The notes beneath the pieces are model-generated. The model saw only the letters and a program-made list of their open reading frames with translations. It did not search any database and was not told the origin of the DNA. A stretch of DNA of 64,000 nt. It comes from Roseivirga sp. (GTDB lineage: Bacteria > Bacteroidota > Bacteroidia > Cytophagales > Cyclobacteriaceae). Both the position numbers and the translations under genes were made by a program. Each line of letters starts with the position of its first letter. Position 1 is the stretch's first letter. The stretch covers positions 24,776 through 88,775 of the forward strand of contig JAJCYM010000029.1 in assembly GCA_029262895.1 (NCBI GenBank). Reading direction: 5' to 3'. Positions 41,034 through 51,170 of this stretch are shown here, piece by piece.

Positions 41034-43103
41034 TCAAAGGTTGTTGACATGAACAAGGTCACCTTGAAAATCGATGATGTGCCCGAATATTGCCCAAGAG
41101 CCATCAGATGAAATGGAGAAGGTGGCATCCTGGCCTGGTATTCTGGCCCTGATTGGGATTCTTTTATCAATGGTTTCACTTTGCAGGTTGAAATATCTCA
41201 ACTCTGGAACTTGTAGTCCTTTAAGCCTATCGAGATAGTAAATGCCATTCTGATCTGCTTCCCAATTGCCCCAGTCTTTATCATTAAGGTCTTCTATGAG
41301 TAATTTCTCTTCACCGTTTTGGATGCTTTTACTCCAAAGACCGTGTTGCTGACGCTTGGTGAAAAACAGGGTAGAGCCATCTGGCGACTCACAGGCGTAG
41401 AAACCACCATCTGTAGTAACCTGGGTGGCGTTATTGCCGTTGGTTGGCTTTTTCCAAACCTCCCAATCACCTGTTCTATCCGAAGCGAAATAAATAAAAT
41501 CTCCTTCTGGCGACCAACTGGGAGCCATGTCGTTATAGCTTCCCCTTGTAAATTGATATTGATCAGTACCAGATGAATCAACAAGGTAAATATGGGAGAA
41601 GTCGTCTGCCTGAGCGTCAAAGGTGACCATATCACCTTTGGGTGACCATTTCGGGTTTGCTGTCAGGGACTTCTTAATGTTCGTCAGTTTGCGCAAATGC
41701 CCACCATCAGCATTGGCAGACCAAATTTCATAGCTGCCGGATTGATTGGAAGAAAAGACCACCTTCTTTCCGTTTCTGGAAATGTTAGGATTCAGATCCC
41801 ACTTAGTGGATTGTAGCAATGGTATCATTTTGGCAGAGGTGTCGGCCAGATTAAGTTTCCAAAGATCTGTATTGGTATTCCATTCTTCCATCACAAGGTT
41901 GGACCCGGATATGGAAGGGTTTCTTTTGTCTTTACCCAAGGCCATCTTTTGAATGGAGGCATTCTTGCCAGGAGGTCGCTCCCAGAGTGCCACTTGCCCA
42001 TCATAGTCAGAAGACAGGATTAAGCCTGAACGGTTTGTCCAGTCGAAACCGTAAATATTGCTTTTGATGTTAGTGAGTTGCTGTAGTTCCTTGTTTTTCA
42101 GATTTACCTGATATAGGTCTTGCATACCCTCATCCAAAGTGCGGATGAATGCAATGTGTTTGCCGTCTTTCGAAAACCTTGGAAAACCGTCACCCCAATG
42201 GTTTAAAGGAGGGGTGGTGACTCGCGAAGACTTCTGATCATCAAACGAGTAAATAAAAATTGCATGTTGATTAGTGGACGTGTCTCTTTCTACATAGGCC
42301 AATTCATTGCCATCTGGTGACCAGGACAGCGCGGCCACCTGGGAATTGCTTCGGATAATTTCGCGCTCTTTACCTCCAAAGGCAGGCATTACTCCAATGG
42401 ATACCACACCTGCCTTGTTGGTGTAGAACGCAATTTGATCCCCATTTGGAGACCATTTGGGAGAGAAGTAAAAACCCTCTTGTTTAGTCAGTACTTTGTG
42501 ATCTGTTCCTCCCAGAGTTTTGGTACATATTTGGGTAAAATTTTCATTAGGTCGCCTCCATAGAAAGGCTACTGATTTGCCATCAGGAGAAATGTCAGGT
42601 TCAAATTCCCATCCCTGTAAGGCCGTGAGGGGCGTTGAAGTGTAGTTTTTTGGCAAAGGAATAGTAGACTCATTAGCAGCCAGAATGGCAATCAGGGTGA
42701 TAATAACCAAGGCCGTTGCCGCTATTACATATCTGTTGCTCCGCTTGTAGGATTGTTTGGGAATTTGAGAGCCATGACCTGTTCCATCTTCTAATTGAAC
42801 TGAAGCAATAAGTCGGTAGCCCCCTTTGGGGATGGTCTCTATTACCTTGGGTGCCGTAGGGGAGTCTTTGAAAATGCTCCTGAGTTCTGAGATGGCTCGA
42901 GTCAAGACCATGTCAACCACCACAGTATTTTCCCAAACTGTGTCGAATAGATGATCTCGGGTAACCACTTTACTTGGTGTTGAAGCCAGTTCGCAAAGCA
43001 CCTGCATGATTTTTGGCTCCAATTTCCATTCTTCTCCATTGAGAGAAACACGATTCAACTGTGGTTGTATTAACCAATTATCGATATAGAAATTTTCTTT
43101 CAT
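41034..43103 (-). CDS. CadC-like membrane regulator with TolB-type propeller
   Basis: A 689-residue protein. The N terminus (about 1-105) is an OmpR-type winged helix: LEPKIMQVLCELASTPSKVVTRDHLFD, by its start, and VLTRAISELRSIF, ending IETIPKGGYRLIA. One membrane helix lies at about 127-144 (YVIAATALVIITLIAILA). The rest is a periplasmic beta-propeller with repeated TolB/PD40 blocks (SPDGKSVAFLW, SPNGDQIAFYT, SPDGNELAYVE, SPEGDFIYFAS). It is a one-component regulator that would read an envelope signal and bind DNA directly. It diverges from the prolyl oligopeptidase gene 234 bases away, which is a likely target. Confidence 0.92.
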   Translation of the reverse strand: MKENFYIDNWLIQPQLNRVSLNGEEWKLEPKIMQVLCELASTPSKVVTRDHLFDTVWENTVVVDMVLTRAISELRSIFKDSPTAPKVIETIPKGGYRLIASVQLEDGTGHGSQIPKQSYKRSNRYVIAATALVIITLIAILAANESTIPLPKNYTSTPLTALQGWEFEPDISPDGKSVAFLWRRPNENFTQICTKTLGGTDHKVLTKQEGFYFSPKWSPNGDQIAFYTNKAGVVSIGVMPAFGGKEREIIRSNSQVAALSWSPDGNELAYVERDTSTNQHAIFIYSFDDQKSSRVTTPPLNHWGDGFPRFSKDGKHIAFIRTLDEGMQDLYQVNLKNKELQQLTNIKSNIYGFDWTNRSGLILSSDYDGQVALWERPPGKNASIQKMALGKDKRNPSISGSNLVMEEWNTNTDLWKLNLADTSAKMIPLLQSTKWDLNPNISRNGKKVVFSSNQSGSYEIWSANADGGHLRKLTNIKKSLTANPKWSPKGDMVTFDAQADDFSHIYLVDSSGTDQYQFTRGSYNDMAPSWSPEGDFIYFASDRTGDWEVWKKPTNGNNATQVTTDGGFYACESPDGSTLFFTKRQQHGLWSKSIQNGEEKLLIEDLNDKDWGNWEADQNGIYYLDRLKGLQVPELRYFNLQSETIDKRIPIRARIPGQDATFSISSDGSWAIFGHIIDFQGDLVHVNNL

Positions 43104-43337
43104 TTGTTTGAGCCGACCCGAATTAACTAGTCATTAATGTACGACAAAAAAGAGGTGCAAGATGTTCAAACTGATAAACCTAACATTTTCCTAAGCCCTT
43201 CTCAGGCATAAAAAGAAATGAATAAATCACCTGAGGGTAGAATTGAGACCTTATCACGGCATAAGTCTAAAACAATGTTTCCCTAAGGTTTAACAGTTCA
43301 GCCTGATTTAATCTTGTAATGAATTAAATCAAAAATC

Positions 43338-45509
43338 ATGAACTCAAGAAGATTAGAAACAAAATTGACGATTGCCTGCATAATGCTGATGATCGCGATG
43401 ACCGGGTTTTCACAGAAAATGAATTACCCACCAACCAAGAAGGTTGCTAAAGAGAGCACCTACCATGGTACAAAAATCAAAGACAATTACAGTTGGTTAA
43501 ATAACGCGGATAGCGAAGAAGTTAAAGCTTGGTCTAAGGCACAGGACGAGGCCATGGTTGCTTATACCAGATCATTGCCGCAATATGAGGCCCTTAAAAA
43601 AAAGGTGGGTAGCCTTATGCGAGTTTCAGGCAGAATGATGTTACCGTCTCAGGGCGGAGGTCATTATTTCTACACCAAGCAGGAAGCGCAAGGAGCATGG
43701 GGCCTTTATAAACAAGATGGAAAGGGTACAGCGACCAAATTGGAGCTTCCTTTCGATGCCAGGGCAGCCTTATTTTTTCTACCCAGCCCTGATGCGAAAA
43801 TGCTCGCACTTGGTATGGCCCGTCCGGGTGGTTATTTCGATTGGAAAGTTTTTGATGTAGACAACCAACAACTCAAGGAAGCTACTATAATCGGTGCTCA
43901 TATGGGAGATACCCGATTGAGTTGGTCAAAGGATGGTTCGGGTTTCTACTACGTAGGCATGGATGTAGGCGAAGATCAACAGAGCCCAAGGACAAATAAG
44001 CAGGTCAGGTACCATAAGGTAAATTCAGCAGCAACCGAGGACAAGGCCATATATACGCCAGAATCACCAGGATCAAAATTGCATCTGGATGTTTCGGATG
44101 ACGGAAAGTATATTGTGATTGCTGAAAGGGCAGGAGCCGCCACAAATGGAAAGATCAAGTATGCCAGTACCTCTGGTCCCGATAAGGCTGTGAAAGAATT
44201 AGTATCGAATACTGAAGCATCTTATGTTTTTCTAGGCAATGATGGTCCAAAGTTCTATTTCCAAACAGATTTGGGCGCGACTAATGGTAAGATAGCATCC
44301 GTGAATATCAATCGGCCCACAAGGGTCTGGAAGGACTTGGTGCGAGAAGGGAAAGACCCTATGATGGGATTTCAGTCAGCTGGTGGTACTATGGTTCCTC
44401 TTATGGCAGGCAACAAATTTGTAGTTCCAACACAGAAAGATCTTAAGATCAGTTTGAAGGTCTACGGCCTTAATGGGAAATTGGAAAAAACGATAGCAAT
44501 GCCAGCAGGAGGCTTGTTCTTTAGAGCAAATGGACTGAATGCCCTAAGTGGAAACCGGACATCCGATGAGGTGCTGGCACAGTTTATTGGCATTATAGAA
44601 CCAAATACTGTTTTTAGCGCGAATGTCAATCAGGGCAAAGTTTCTGCCTTTAGCCGAGCTCAAGCACAATTCAATGCCGAGGATTATGTGACAGAGATTG
44701 CTTTTACGGAAAGCAAGGATGGTACGCGTATTCCCATTTCGGTGACCTATAAAAAGGGAATGAAAAGAAATGGCAAAAATTACATGATGATGCAGGTATA
44801 TGGAGCCATTGCATTCACCAATTATCCATACTTCCAGGGAGACTACATGGCCTGGTTGGATATGGGAGGTATTCATGCTGTGGCGCATATTAGAGGCGGA
44901 GGTGCCTATGGCAGCCAATGGCACAAAAATGGAATAACGCGTAAAAAACAGAATGGTGTAGATGACTACATTGCCACGTTAGAATGGGCCATCAAAAAGA
45001 AATACACCACAGCAAATAGAATGGTGATCAATGGGGTGAGCGCAGGAACAATTCCTGTAGCGGCTGTCATGACCCAGAGACCGGATTTGGTAGGTGCTGT
45101 GGTGTCTCATTATGGTATGCTGGATATGATTGGTTATGCCGAAAAACTAGGTGCAGACCCCACTCATGGCGATTTTGTGGCGGAAATTGGTACAGCAGCA
45201 GATGCAGCGGACTTCAAAGCCCTCAATGCCTATTCGCCTTACCAGAAGTTGACACGAAACACGAAATATCCACCTATGCTGGCCTTGACCAGCGAAATGG
45301 ATGCCCCTCTAAATACAGACTCTTACAAGTACATTGCACAGTTGCAAAATGACAATAACAGCACTGGTCCGATGTTGCTACAAATGGCTTGGGGATCAGG
45401 TCATAGTGCTTTCGGATCTCAAACACATTCACCCGTAATCACTTTTACTGATGAGTTGGCCTTTCTGATCAAGGCGATGAAGATTGATGTTAAGGATTGG
45501 TTGAAGTAA
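43338..45509 (+). CDS. Exported prolyl oligopeptidase (S9A family)
   Basis: A 723-residue exported peptidase with a signal peptide (about residues 10-25, IACIMLMIAMTGFSQ), the S9A N-terminal block (YPPTKKVAKESTYHGTKIKDNYSWL, quoted by its ends) and a propeller over about 80-430. The C-terminal hydrolase domain has the nucleophile in NGVSAGT (Ser568), where classical family members read GGSNGG, then Asp655 in SEMDAP and His689 in GSGHSAFG. It should cleave short proline-containing peptides in the periplasm. The altered nucleophile loop suggests changed specificity. It is followed by a strong terminator and so appears monocistronic. Confidence 0.9.
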   Translation: MNSRRLETKLTIACIMLMIAMTGFSQKMNYPPTKKVAKESTYHGTKIKDNYSWLNNADSEEVKAWSKAQDEAMVAYTRSLPQYEALKKKVGSLMRVSGRMMLPSQGGGHYFYTKQEAQGAWGLYKQDGKGTATKLELPFDARAALFFLPSPDAKMLALGMARPGGYFDWKVFDVDNQQLKEATIIGAHMGDTRLSWSKDGSGFYYVGMDVGEDQQSPRTNKQVRYHKVNSAATEDKAIYTPESPGSKLHLDVSDDGKYIVIAERAGAATNGKIKYASTSGPDKAVKELVSNTEASYVFLGNDGPKFYFQTDLGATNGKIASVNINRPTRVWKDLVREGKDPMMGFQSAGGTMVPLMAGNKFVVPTQKDLKISLKVYGLNGKLEKTIAMPAGGLFFRANGLNALSGNRTSDEVLAQFIGIIEPNTVFSANVNQGKVSAFSRAQAQFNAEDYVTEIAFTESKDGTRIPISVTYKKGMKRNGKNYMMMQVYGAIAFTNYPYFQGDYMAWLDMGGIHAVAHIRGGGAYGSQWHKNGITRKKQNGVDDYIATLEWAIKKKYTTANRMVINGVSAGTIPVAAVMTQRPDLVGAVVSHYGMLDMIGYAEKLGADPTHGDFVAEIGTAADAADFKALNAYSPYQKLTRNTKYPPMLALTSEMDAPLNTDSYKYIAQLQNDNNSTGPMLLQMAWGSGHSAFGSQTHSPVITFTDELAFLIKAMKIDVKDWLK

Positions 45510-45528
45510 AACCCTCTGACTTTTGACT

Positions 45529-45562
45529 AAAAGAGGCTGCCCTTTAAGGCAGCCTCTTTTTT
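45529..45562 (+). terminator. Rho-independent terminator of the prolyl oligopeptidase gene
   Basis: AAAAGAGGCTGCC and GGCAGCCTCTTTT form a perfect 13-base stem around CTTTAA, and the T run continues for two more bases. It lies 20 bases after the stop codon. Confidence 0.9.
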
Positions 45563-45910
45563 GCTTAAATCACCGGTCTTAGAATTATCATCGTTTTAAA
45601 GAGCGATCAGGTAGGCAAATTGACTTGGATTATTTATGTCACGCAATAGGAAGACACCTTTTCTACATTGTCCTTTTTTTCGCTGAAGTATGAAGCGTCT
45701 TGACCAATTGTGGATTTTATTGACATGCTCCTTCTGTAGAACTCGATTGCCTTTGTGATTGATTCCTGTATTCGACTACCTTCCCAAATTTTCCCCTTAG
45801 GTCGTTTAACGAGCACATAAGTCAATGATCGAAGAATTGCAGCTCGTTATCGAAATCTGAGGGAAAGATGTACAGGAAATGTTTCATTTACCTGATTAAC
45901 AGCATTTTCC
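45563..45910. other. Intergenic stretch before the PAS/GAF kinase
   Basis: Apart from the preceding terminator I see no RNA gene or repeat. A 63-codon minus-strand open frame (45825-45634) reads as an ordinary charged peptide (KGKIWEGSRIQESITKAIEF in part) without a family or conserved context, so I do not call it a gene. The kinase promoter should lie here. Confidence 0.5.
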
Positions 45911-48694
45911 TTGACCAAGAAGCCATCTTTTCAACTAGACGATTCCTTCACAGTAGTTGAAACCGCTTTGTTGCCCACTTCTTTCAAAGAGGAATTAGGC
46001 CTCGAAGTCGGGCGCAAGCCAAAGAAGCTCTTTCTTAGTATTCTTAAAGAAACCGGGTTTTCATCAAGCGATCTCAAAGACGTAAGTTTAAATGGTTGGA
46101 ACTTTAAGTTTGCCGCTCAGAAGCAGAATGGATACCTTAGTATCCAAGTCGATTTGGCCTCAAACAAGAAAAATATTAAACCAGTCAATCGTTATCAACT
46201 TCTGGTTGAGGCGGCTAATGACATTATCTTCGAAATAGATTCTGAGGGGTTTTTTACTTATTTGAATCCAGCAGCACTCAAAATTTCAGGTTACAAGAAA
46301 AAAGAGATTCTGGGTAAGGTATTTCTTAAAGTGATTAGACCGGATTGGCGGGCTCGTACAGTGGAGTTTTACATGAATCAAATGTCCAATTCCATCGCCA
46401 GCACTTATTTCGAATTCCCAGGAATAACGGCAACCGGAGAAGAGATTTGGATAGCACAAAAGGTTCAGCTTTTAGAAGACGAGAAAGGCATTATTGGATT
46501 GATGGCCGTGGGCCGTGACATTACAGAATTTAAGCTGGCCGATGAAGCATTAAGGAGGAGCGAGGAGAAATATAGAGGCATTATTCAAAATCTGGAAGCG
46601 GGTTTGATGGAGGTGGACACTGATGAGAAAATCCAATACGTCAACAAGGCCATGGCAGAGATTGTCGGTTACTCCATAGAGGACATGATGGGAAATAACG
46701 CTTCTGACTTATTGCTTGATGTAGAGTCCAGGAAGGTTATTGATGAAGAGCATAAAAAAAGAGATGAGGGCTCTGGGAGTGTATATGAAGTAAAACTAAC
46801 TCATAAAAACGGAAACCCGCTTTGGACACTTATAAGTGCGGCACCTGTGTTTGGCGTGGACGGGAAGAGGACAGGGTCAATTGGTATTCACCTGGACGTT
46901 ACGGAGAGTAAAAAGAACCTCAAAGAGCTTGAATTTACTAAGAACAGATTAAGCAAGTATAAAGAAGGGCTTGAGCTTATTAATGAGATTACTTCAAACA
47001 CTGAACTTTCCTATCAGGAGCAGCTGAGCCAGGGGCTAATTACTGCTGCATCTTATCTGGAACTTCCTGTCGGGATTATTAGTAGTATTGAGAATAATGA
47101 ATACAAAATTGAAGACTATTTTCTAAAAGAAGACAATGGGTCTTTGAGTAAGGGGTTGATATTCGACTTTAAAAAGACCTATTGTGAAATGGTCTATACT
47201 CATGAGACTTATATTGCCATCGATCATTTTACGAAGTCCAAGCATTCAGGCCACCCGTGTTATGATTTGTTCAAGCTCGAGACTTATATAGGCGCACCTT
47301 ATTATGTAAATGGTGAAAAAAGGGGCACTGTTAATTTCAGTGCACCAAACCCAAGAGAAATCCATTTTGATAGTTTTGATACAGAATTTATCAACCTATT
47401 GTCCAAATGGGTAGGGTCGATATTTAATCAAATGGAAACCCAGGATACCCTTGCGAGTGAAAGAAAGGCTTTGGGCCAGAGAAATGAGGAGCTGTTTAGA
47501 CAAAGGAATTTTTTAAATGCGATTAACAAATTTGTTACCAAACTGCTGGATAAAGATGATCTGGAAGAGTTGGCCTGGGAAATTGCAGAAAACGTCATAG
47601 ATAATTTCGGCTTTGAGGACTGTGTCATTTATTTGCTTGATGAGGAGGCCAGGGTTCTGAATCCAGTAGCTGTTTTTGGGGCCAAAAGGGGCAAGAAAAG
47701 GGAGATTTTGAACCCAATACAAATACCGGTAGGAGAAGGTATAGTGGGAGCGGTAGCGGCTAAGGGAATTCCTGAGTTGGTAAATGACACCTCTAAAGAC
47801 AAAAGATACATAGTGGATGATGCCAGGAGGTATTCTGAATTGGCCGTGCCGATCATCGCAGATAATAAAGTCCTTGGTGTAATTGATTCAGAGCATCACA
47901 AAAAGAACTTTTTCTCGAGCGAGGATCAAGGAACTTTGACAACCGTTGCAAATCTTGCCGCTACCAGGCTAAAAATTGCCAAGTCCAAAGCGAAGGAGAG
48001 AGAGCTGAATGAGCTTAAATCACGCTTTATTGCTATGGCCTCGCACGAGTTTAGAACGCCATTGACCACCATTAAGCAAAATGCAGGTCTGGTGGCTCAC
48101 AAGCTTGAAAAGGAAATACCAGAATCGTACAATAATTATGACAAGTTTTTAAAACGAATAGATTCAGAGATTGGAAGGGTGACCTTGTTGATGAACGACA
48201 TTTTAACACTTGGTAGAATTGAATCGGGGAGAATTGAAATCACTAAGCAGCCTGTTGACATACTTGCTTTATGTGAAGGAGTCATAAGGCATAGAGGTCA
48301 AAATTGGCTTGATGGACGCAAAGTCGGCTTGACTGTCAAAGGTACTGTAAGACAGGTTGAAATTGATGAGCACCTTTTTGATCATATAATTACCAACCTG
48401 ATGTCGAATGCGCTTAAATATTCGGTTGGCAAGCCAGATCCAGAAATTACACTAAACTTTGAGGATGATAGGCAATTGTCACTGTCCGTAAAGGATTATG
48501 GAATAGGTATTCCTGAAAAAGATCAAAAAGGACTTTTTGAGTCTTTCTATAGAGCAACCAACGTAAAGAATATTCAGGGCTCAGGGCTAGGTCTCTCAAT
48601 TGTGAAGGAGTTTGTGGAAATGCATGAAGGCAATATTGAGGTCATTAGCCAGTCGAATCAAGGATGCGAGGTTATAGTCAAAATGCCATATTAG
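45911..48694 (+). CDS. Cytoplasmic PAS/GAF sensor histidine kinase
   Basis: A 927-residue kinase without membrane helices. Domains in order: an N-terminal region of about 90 residues with no match, PAS at about 95-215 (DIIFEIDSEGFFTYLNPAALKISGY, by its ends) and PAS at about 220-340 (AGLMEVDTDEKIQYVNKAM), two GAF-like domains (about 350-510 and 540-690, with IQIPVGEGIVGAVAAKGIPEL), HisKA with SHEFRTPLTTIK (His712) and an ATPase domain (NLMSNALKYS, DYGIGIP, GSGLGLSIV). The start is TTG; the nearest upstream in-frame stop is six codons away and no ATG fits. It pairs with the LytTR regulator 55 bases downstream. Confidence 0.93.
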   Translation: MTKKPSFQLDDSFTVVETALLPTSFKEELGLEVGRKPKKLFLSILKETGFSSSDLKDVSLNGWNFKFAAQKQNGYLSIQVDLASNKKNIKPVNRYQLLVEAANDIIFEIDSEGFFTYLNPAALKISGYKKKEILGKVFLKVIRPDWRARTVEFYMNQMSNSIASTYFEFPGITATGEEIWIAQKVQLLEDEKGIIGLMAVGRDITEFKLADEALRRSEEKYRGIIQNLEAGLMEVDTDEKIQYVNKAMAEIVGYSIEDMMGNNASDLLLDVESRKVIDEEHKKRDEGSGSVYEVKLTHKNGNPLWTLISAAPVFGVDGKRTGSIGIHLDVTESKKNLKELEFTKNRLSKYKEGLELINEITSNTELSYQEQLSQGLITAASYLELPVGIISSIENNEYKIEDYFLKEDNGSLSKGLIFDFKKTYCEMVYTHETYIAIDHFTKSKHSGHPCYDLFKLETYIGAPYYVNGEKRGTVNFSAPNPREIHFDSFDTEFINLLSKWVGSIFNQMETQDTLASERKALGQRNEELFRQRNFLNAINKFVTKLLDKDDLEELAWEIAENVIDNFGFEDCVIYLLDEEARVLNPVAVFGAKRGKKREILNPIQIPVGEGIVGAVAAKGIPELVNDTSKDKRYIVDDARRYSELAVPIIADNKVLGVIDSEHHKKNFFSSEDQGTLTTVANLAATRLKIAKSKAKERELNELKSRFIAMASHEFRTPLTTIKQNAGLVAHKLEKEIPESYNNYDKFLKRIDSEIGRVTLLMNDILTLGRIESGRIEITKQPVDILALCEGVIRHRGQNWLDGRKVGLTVKGTVRQVEIDEHLFDHIITNLMSNALKYSVGKPDPEITLNFEDDRQLSLSVKDYGIGIPEKDQKGLFESFYRATNVKNIQGSGLGLSIVKEFVEMHEGNIEVISQSNQGCEVIVKMPY

Positions 48695-48749
48695 TTGATA
48701 TATACTCAATTGATTTACAGTAATATAAGAGTCTTAAATAAAGGATAAA

Positions 48750-49466
48750 TTGAAAGTACTAGTTGTTGAAGATGATGAGTTGATTGCGGAGAGTTTGACG
48801 GACATTCTTGATGTGCTCGGGCACGAATCGATTGGGACCGCAGCTGATGCCGAGACTGCGATTGCCTTGTGTAATCAAGTCCATCCGGATATTGCGCTGC
48901 TGGATATTCAGATAGGTGGTGATTTAGATGGCATTGAGTTGGCAGAAATTCTGCATGATGATTTTGACATCCCCTTCGTGTTCACAACCGCGTTCGCAGA
49001 TGGCTCCACACTTTCCAGGGCCAAGGAGAGAGGGCCCTTTGGCTATGTAATAAAGCCTTATGGTACCAACGATATTAACGCAGCCTTAGAAGTGGCCATT
49101 AATGCTTTCAAGCGATTGAAGGAGGCTGAAGTGCACGTTTCACCACAAATAATTGATCATAGTATTATGCTCAAAGTTGATACTAAACTGATTAAGGTGC
49201 GCGTTGATGATATTCTTTATATCGAAGCCAAGGGTGATTATGGGGTTTTTAAGACCAAAGACTCGAGCTACATTGTACATACTACAATGAAAAGGGTTCA
49301 GGATAGGTTGACTAAATACAACTTTCAGAAAGTCCACCGATCCTATGTAGTTAATCTGTCAAAAATCACAGACATCGAAGACTCTAATATGGTGATTGAA
49401 GATAAATTAATACCCATTTCCAGAGCCAATAAGGATATGCTTATGAAACGACTGAACCTCTTTTAG
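48750..49466 (+). CDS. LytTR-family response regulator
   Basis: A 238-residue regulator. The receiver domain shows EDDELIAES, the phosphorylated Asp52 in LLDIQIGGDLDGIEL and Lys in VIKPYG. The C-terminal LytTR domain shows ILYIEAKGDYGVFKTKDSSY, by its opening strand, and FQKVHRSYVVNLSKI. The start is TTG at 48750 (MKVLVVEDD); no ATG precedes the phosphorylation site in frame. It follows the PAS/GAF kinase and is its partner. A LytTR output with a soluble multi-sensor kinase is typical of Bacteroidota. Confidence 0.93.
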   Translation: MKVLVVEDDELIAESLTDILDVLGHESIGTAADAETAIALCNQVHPDIALLDIQIGGDLDGIELAEILHDDFDIPFVFTTAFADGSTLSRAKERGPFGYVIKPYGTNDINAALEVAINAFKRLKEAEVHVSPQIIDHSIMLKVDTKLIKVRVDDILYIEAKGDYGVFKTKDSSYIVHTTMKRVQDRLTKYNFQKVHRSYVVNLSKITDIEDSNMVIEDKLIPISRANKDMLMKRLNLF

Positions 49467-49566
49467 TCACGCATAGCACATCAAGTTTTATTTATGACAA
49501 TTTAAAATCTGGTTGGCTCAACAAACAAATCAGAGATTTGTTAAGTTAGCACCTCAAACAAAAACC

Positions 49567-50061
49567 ATGGGACAAGTCACACTTAAAGGAAATCCTGTTG
49601 CCACCAATGGCGAATTGCCAGCAATAGGTAGCACACTCCAAAATTATCAATTGGTCAATTCGGGATTGTCGGAAATAGGACTAGAAGATTACAAGGGGAA
49701 ACGGGTGATTTTAAACATCTTCCCAAGTATAGATACATCCACTTGTGCCACTTCAGTACGCACCTTTAATTCAAAGGCTGCTGCTTTGGAAAATACAGTT
49801 GTTCTATGCATTTCTAAAGACCTGCCGTTTGCGCAAAAGAGATTCTGTGGAGCGGAGGGGATAGAAAACGTTGAAGCACTGTCTGATTTCAGAACACCTG
49901 GTTTCGCTGAAGATTTGGGTATTGTGATGCAGAACGGTGCACTCAAAGGTTTAGACGCCAGAGCAATTGTGGTCTTGGATGAAACGGGTGTGGTTGTTCA
50001 TACAGAACTGGTTCCGGAAATTGTTGATGAGCCTAATTATGAGGCTGCCCTGACGGTTTAG
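49567..50061 (+). CDS. tpx: Thiol peroxidase Tpx
   Basis: A 164-residue peroxiredoxin of the Tpx type. The peroxidatic cysteine is Cys60 in FPSIDTSTCATS and the resolving one is Cys94 in RFCGAEGIENV, the spacing known from Escherichia coli Tpx (61 and 95). It reduces hydrogen peroxide and alkyl hydroperoxides using thioredoxin. The open frame extends back to a TTG at 49513, but the ATG at 49567 gives the usual family N terminus (MGQVTLKGNPVATNG). It is a single-gene unit and fits the oxidative-stress theme of the msr genes. Confidence 0.96.
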   Translation: MGQVTLKGNPVATNGELPAIGSTLQNYQLVNSGLSEIGLEDYKGKRVILNIFPSIDTSTCATSVRTFNSKAAALENTVVLCISKDLPFAQKRFCGAEGIENVEALSDFRTPGFAEDLGIVMQNGALKGLDARAIVVLDETGVVVHTELVPEIVDEPNYEAALTV

Positions 50062-50276
50062 GTCAGAAAATGATACCGAATTCATTTGTCAATTGGTAGT
50101 AGTCTGGTATCACGCTGTGACAAACAAGATGATGCCTTGATCAAAGGCAGTCCCATTCCGTTATTTCGTTTTTGAAAACTCTTTGTCTCAATTACTGCAT
50201 CTGACAAGAGTTTTGCAGCATTGATATTTTGAAGAAGGTCGTGATGCCTTACATTGAATTTTGCTAAACAAATTCG

Positions 50277-51170
50277 ATGATGAGAAGACTCGCCACTACA
50301 ATTTTCTTAGGTATTTGTATTTCCATGTCTGCGATTGGGCAGATTCCTGGTTTCAAGGACGGTTATATTCAAAATGAAGATGTTAAGATTCATTACGTCA
50401 CCAAAGGAGAAGGACCCGTAATGATATTTTTGCATGGTTTTCCCGATTTCTGGTTTACCTGGAAATATCAAATGGAAGCGCTATCCAAAGATTACAAAGT
50501 CGTGGGCATGGACTTAAGGGCCTATAATCACAGCGAAGGTCCCGAGGGAGCGGAAAATTATCAGATGCGCAAGCTGATGTCTGACTTGGTGGCTTTAATT
50601 GATCATTTGTCTGATGAGCCAGTGACCTTGGTGGCCAATGACTGGGGTGGTGCAATTGCCTGGTTGGTAACAACATTTTACCCTGCTAAGGTAAAATACT
50701 TGATAGCCTGTAACATTCCGAATCCCACCGTGTTGAGCAATCATCTAAAAGAAAGCCCACGCACAGGGACTTATACTGAAGCCTTCAAGGGTGAAGAAGC
50801 AGTTAAAAACTGGACTCCCGAAAAGTTGCTGGGTTTGAGTGGTGCCAAGGGTACAGACTTGGAAACGGAATACTTAAATGCATTCAAAAGGTCTAACATT
50901 AAGGGGATGCTAAATTATTACAATGCGAGTTATCCGAAATCTGGAGGTAGTTCCGCAGCTGCAACCCCTAATCCAGTGAATTGTCCTGTGCTAATGATCC
51001 ATGGCTTGAAAGACACGGCTTTTCCGCCAGCCTCTTTAAACAATCACTGGGAACTTGTGCCCAAGGGACTGACCATCAAAACAATTCCTGACGTTGGTCA
51101 TTTTGTGCAAAGAGCGGCCCCGGAAAAGGTTTTGAAATATATTAAGGATTGGTTGGAAGCGCAGAAATAG
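50277..51170 (+). CDS. Exported alpha/beta hydrolase, epoxide hydrolase-like
   Basis: A 297-residue exported hydrolase (signal MRRLATTIFLGICISMSAIG). The oxyanion motif is HGFP (53-56) and the nucleophile elbow is VANDWGGAIA with Asp122, as in epoxide hydrolases and haloalkane dehalogenases. The acid is Asp246 in HGLKDTAFP and the base is His275 in VGHFVQ. Tyrosines in the lid (NYYNASY) could serve as the epoxide-activating pair. An Asn replaces the usual His before the nucleophile (GHDWGG to ANDWGG). The substrate cannot be told. No operon partner is evident. Confidence 0.88.
   Translation: MMRRLATTIFLGICISMSAIGQIPGFKDGYIQNEDVKIHYVTKGEGPVMIFLHGFPDFWFTWKYQMEALSKDYKVVGMDLRAYNHSEGPEGAENYQMRKLMSDLVALIDHLSDEPVTLVANDWGGAIAWLVTTFYPAKVKYLIACNIPNPTVLSNHLKESPRTGTYTEAFKGEEAVKNWTPEKLLGLSGAKGTDLETEYLNAFKRSNIKGMLNYYNASYPKSGGSSAAATPNPVNCPVLMIHGLKDTAFPPASLNNHWELVPKGLTIKTIPDVGHFVQRAAPEKVLKYIKDWLEAQK

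Noticed and set aside
45634..45825. 63-codon minus-strand open frame in an intergenic gap
   Set aside because: Same reasons: charged peptide without recognisable family and no terminator or promoter to support it.
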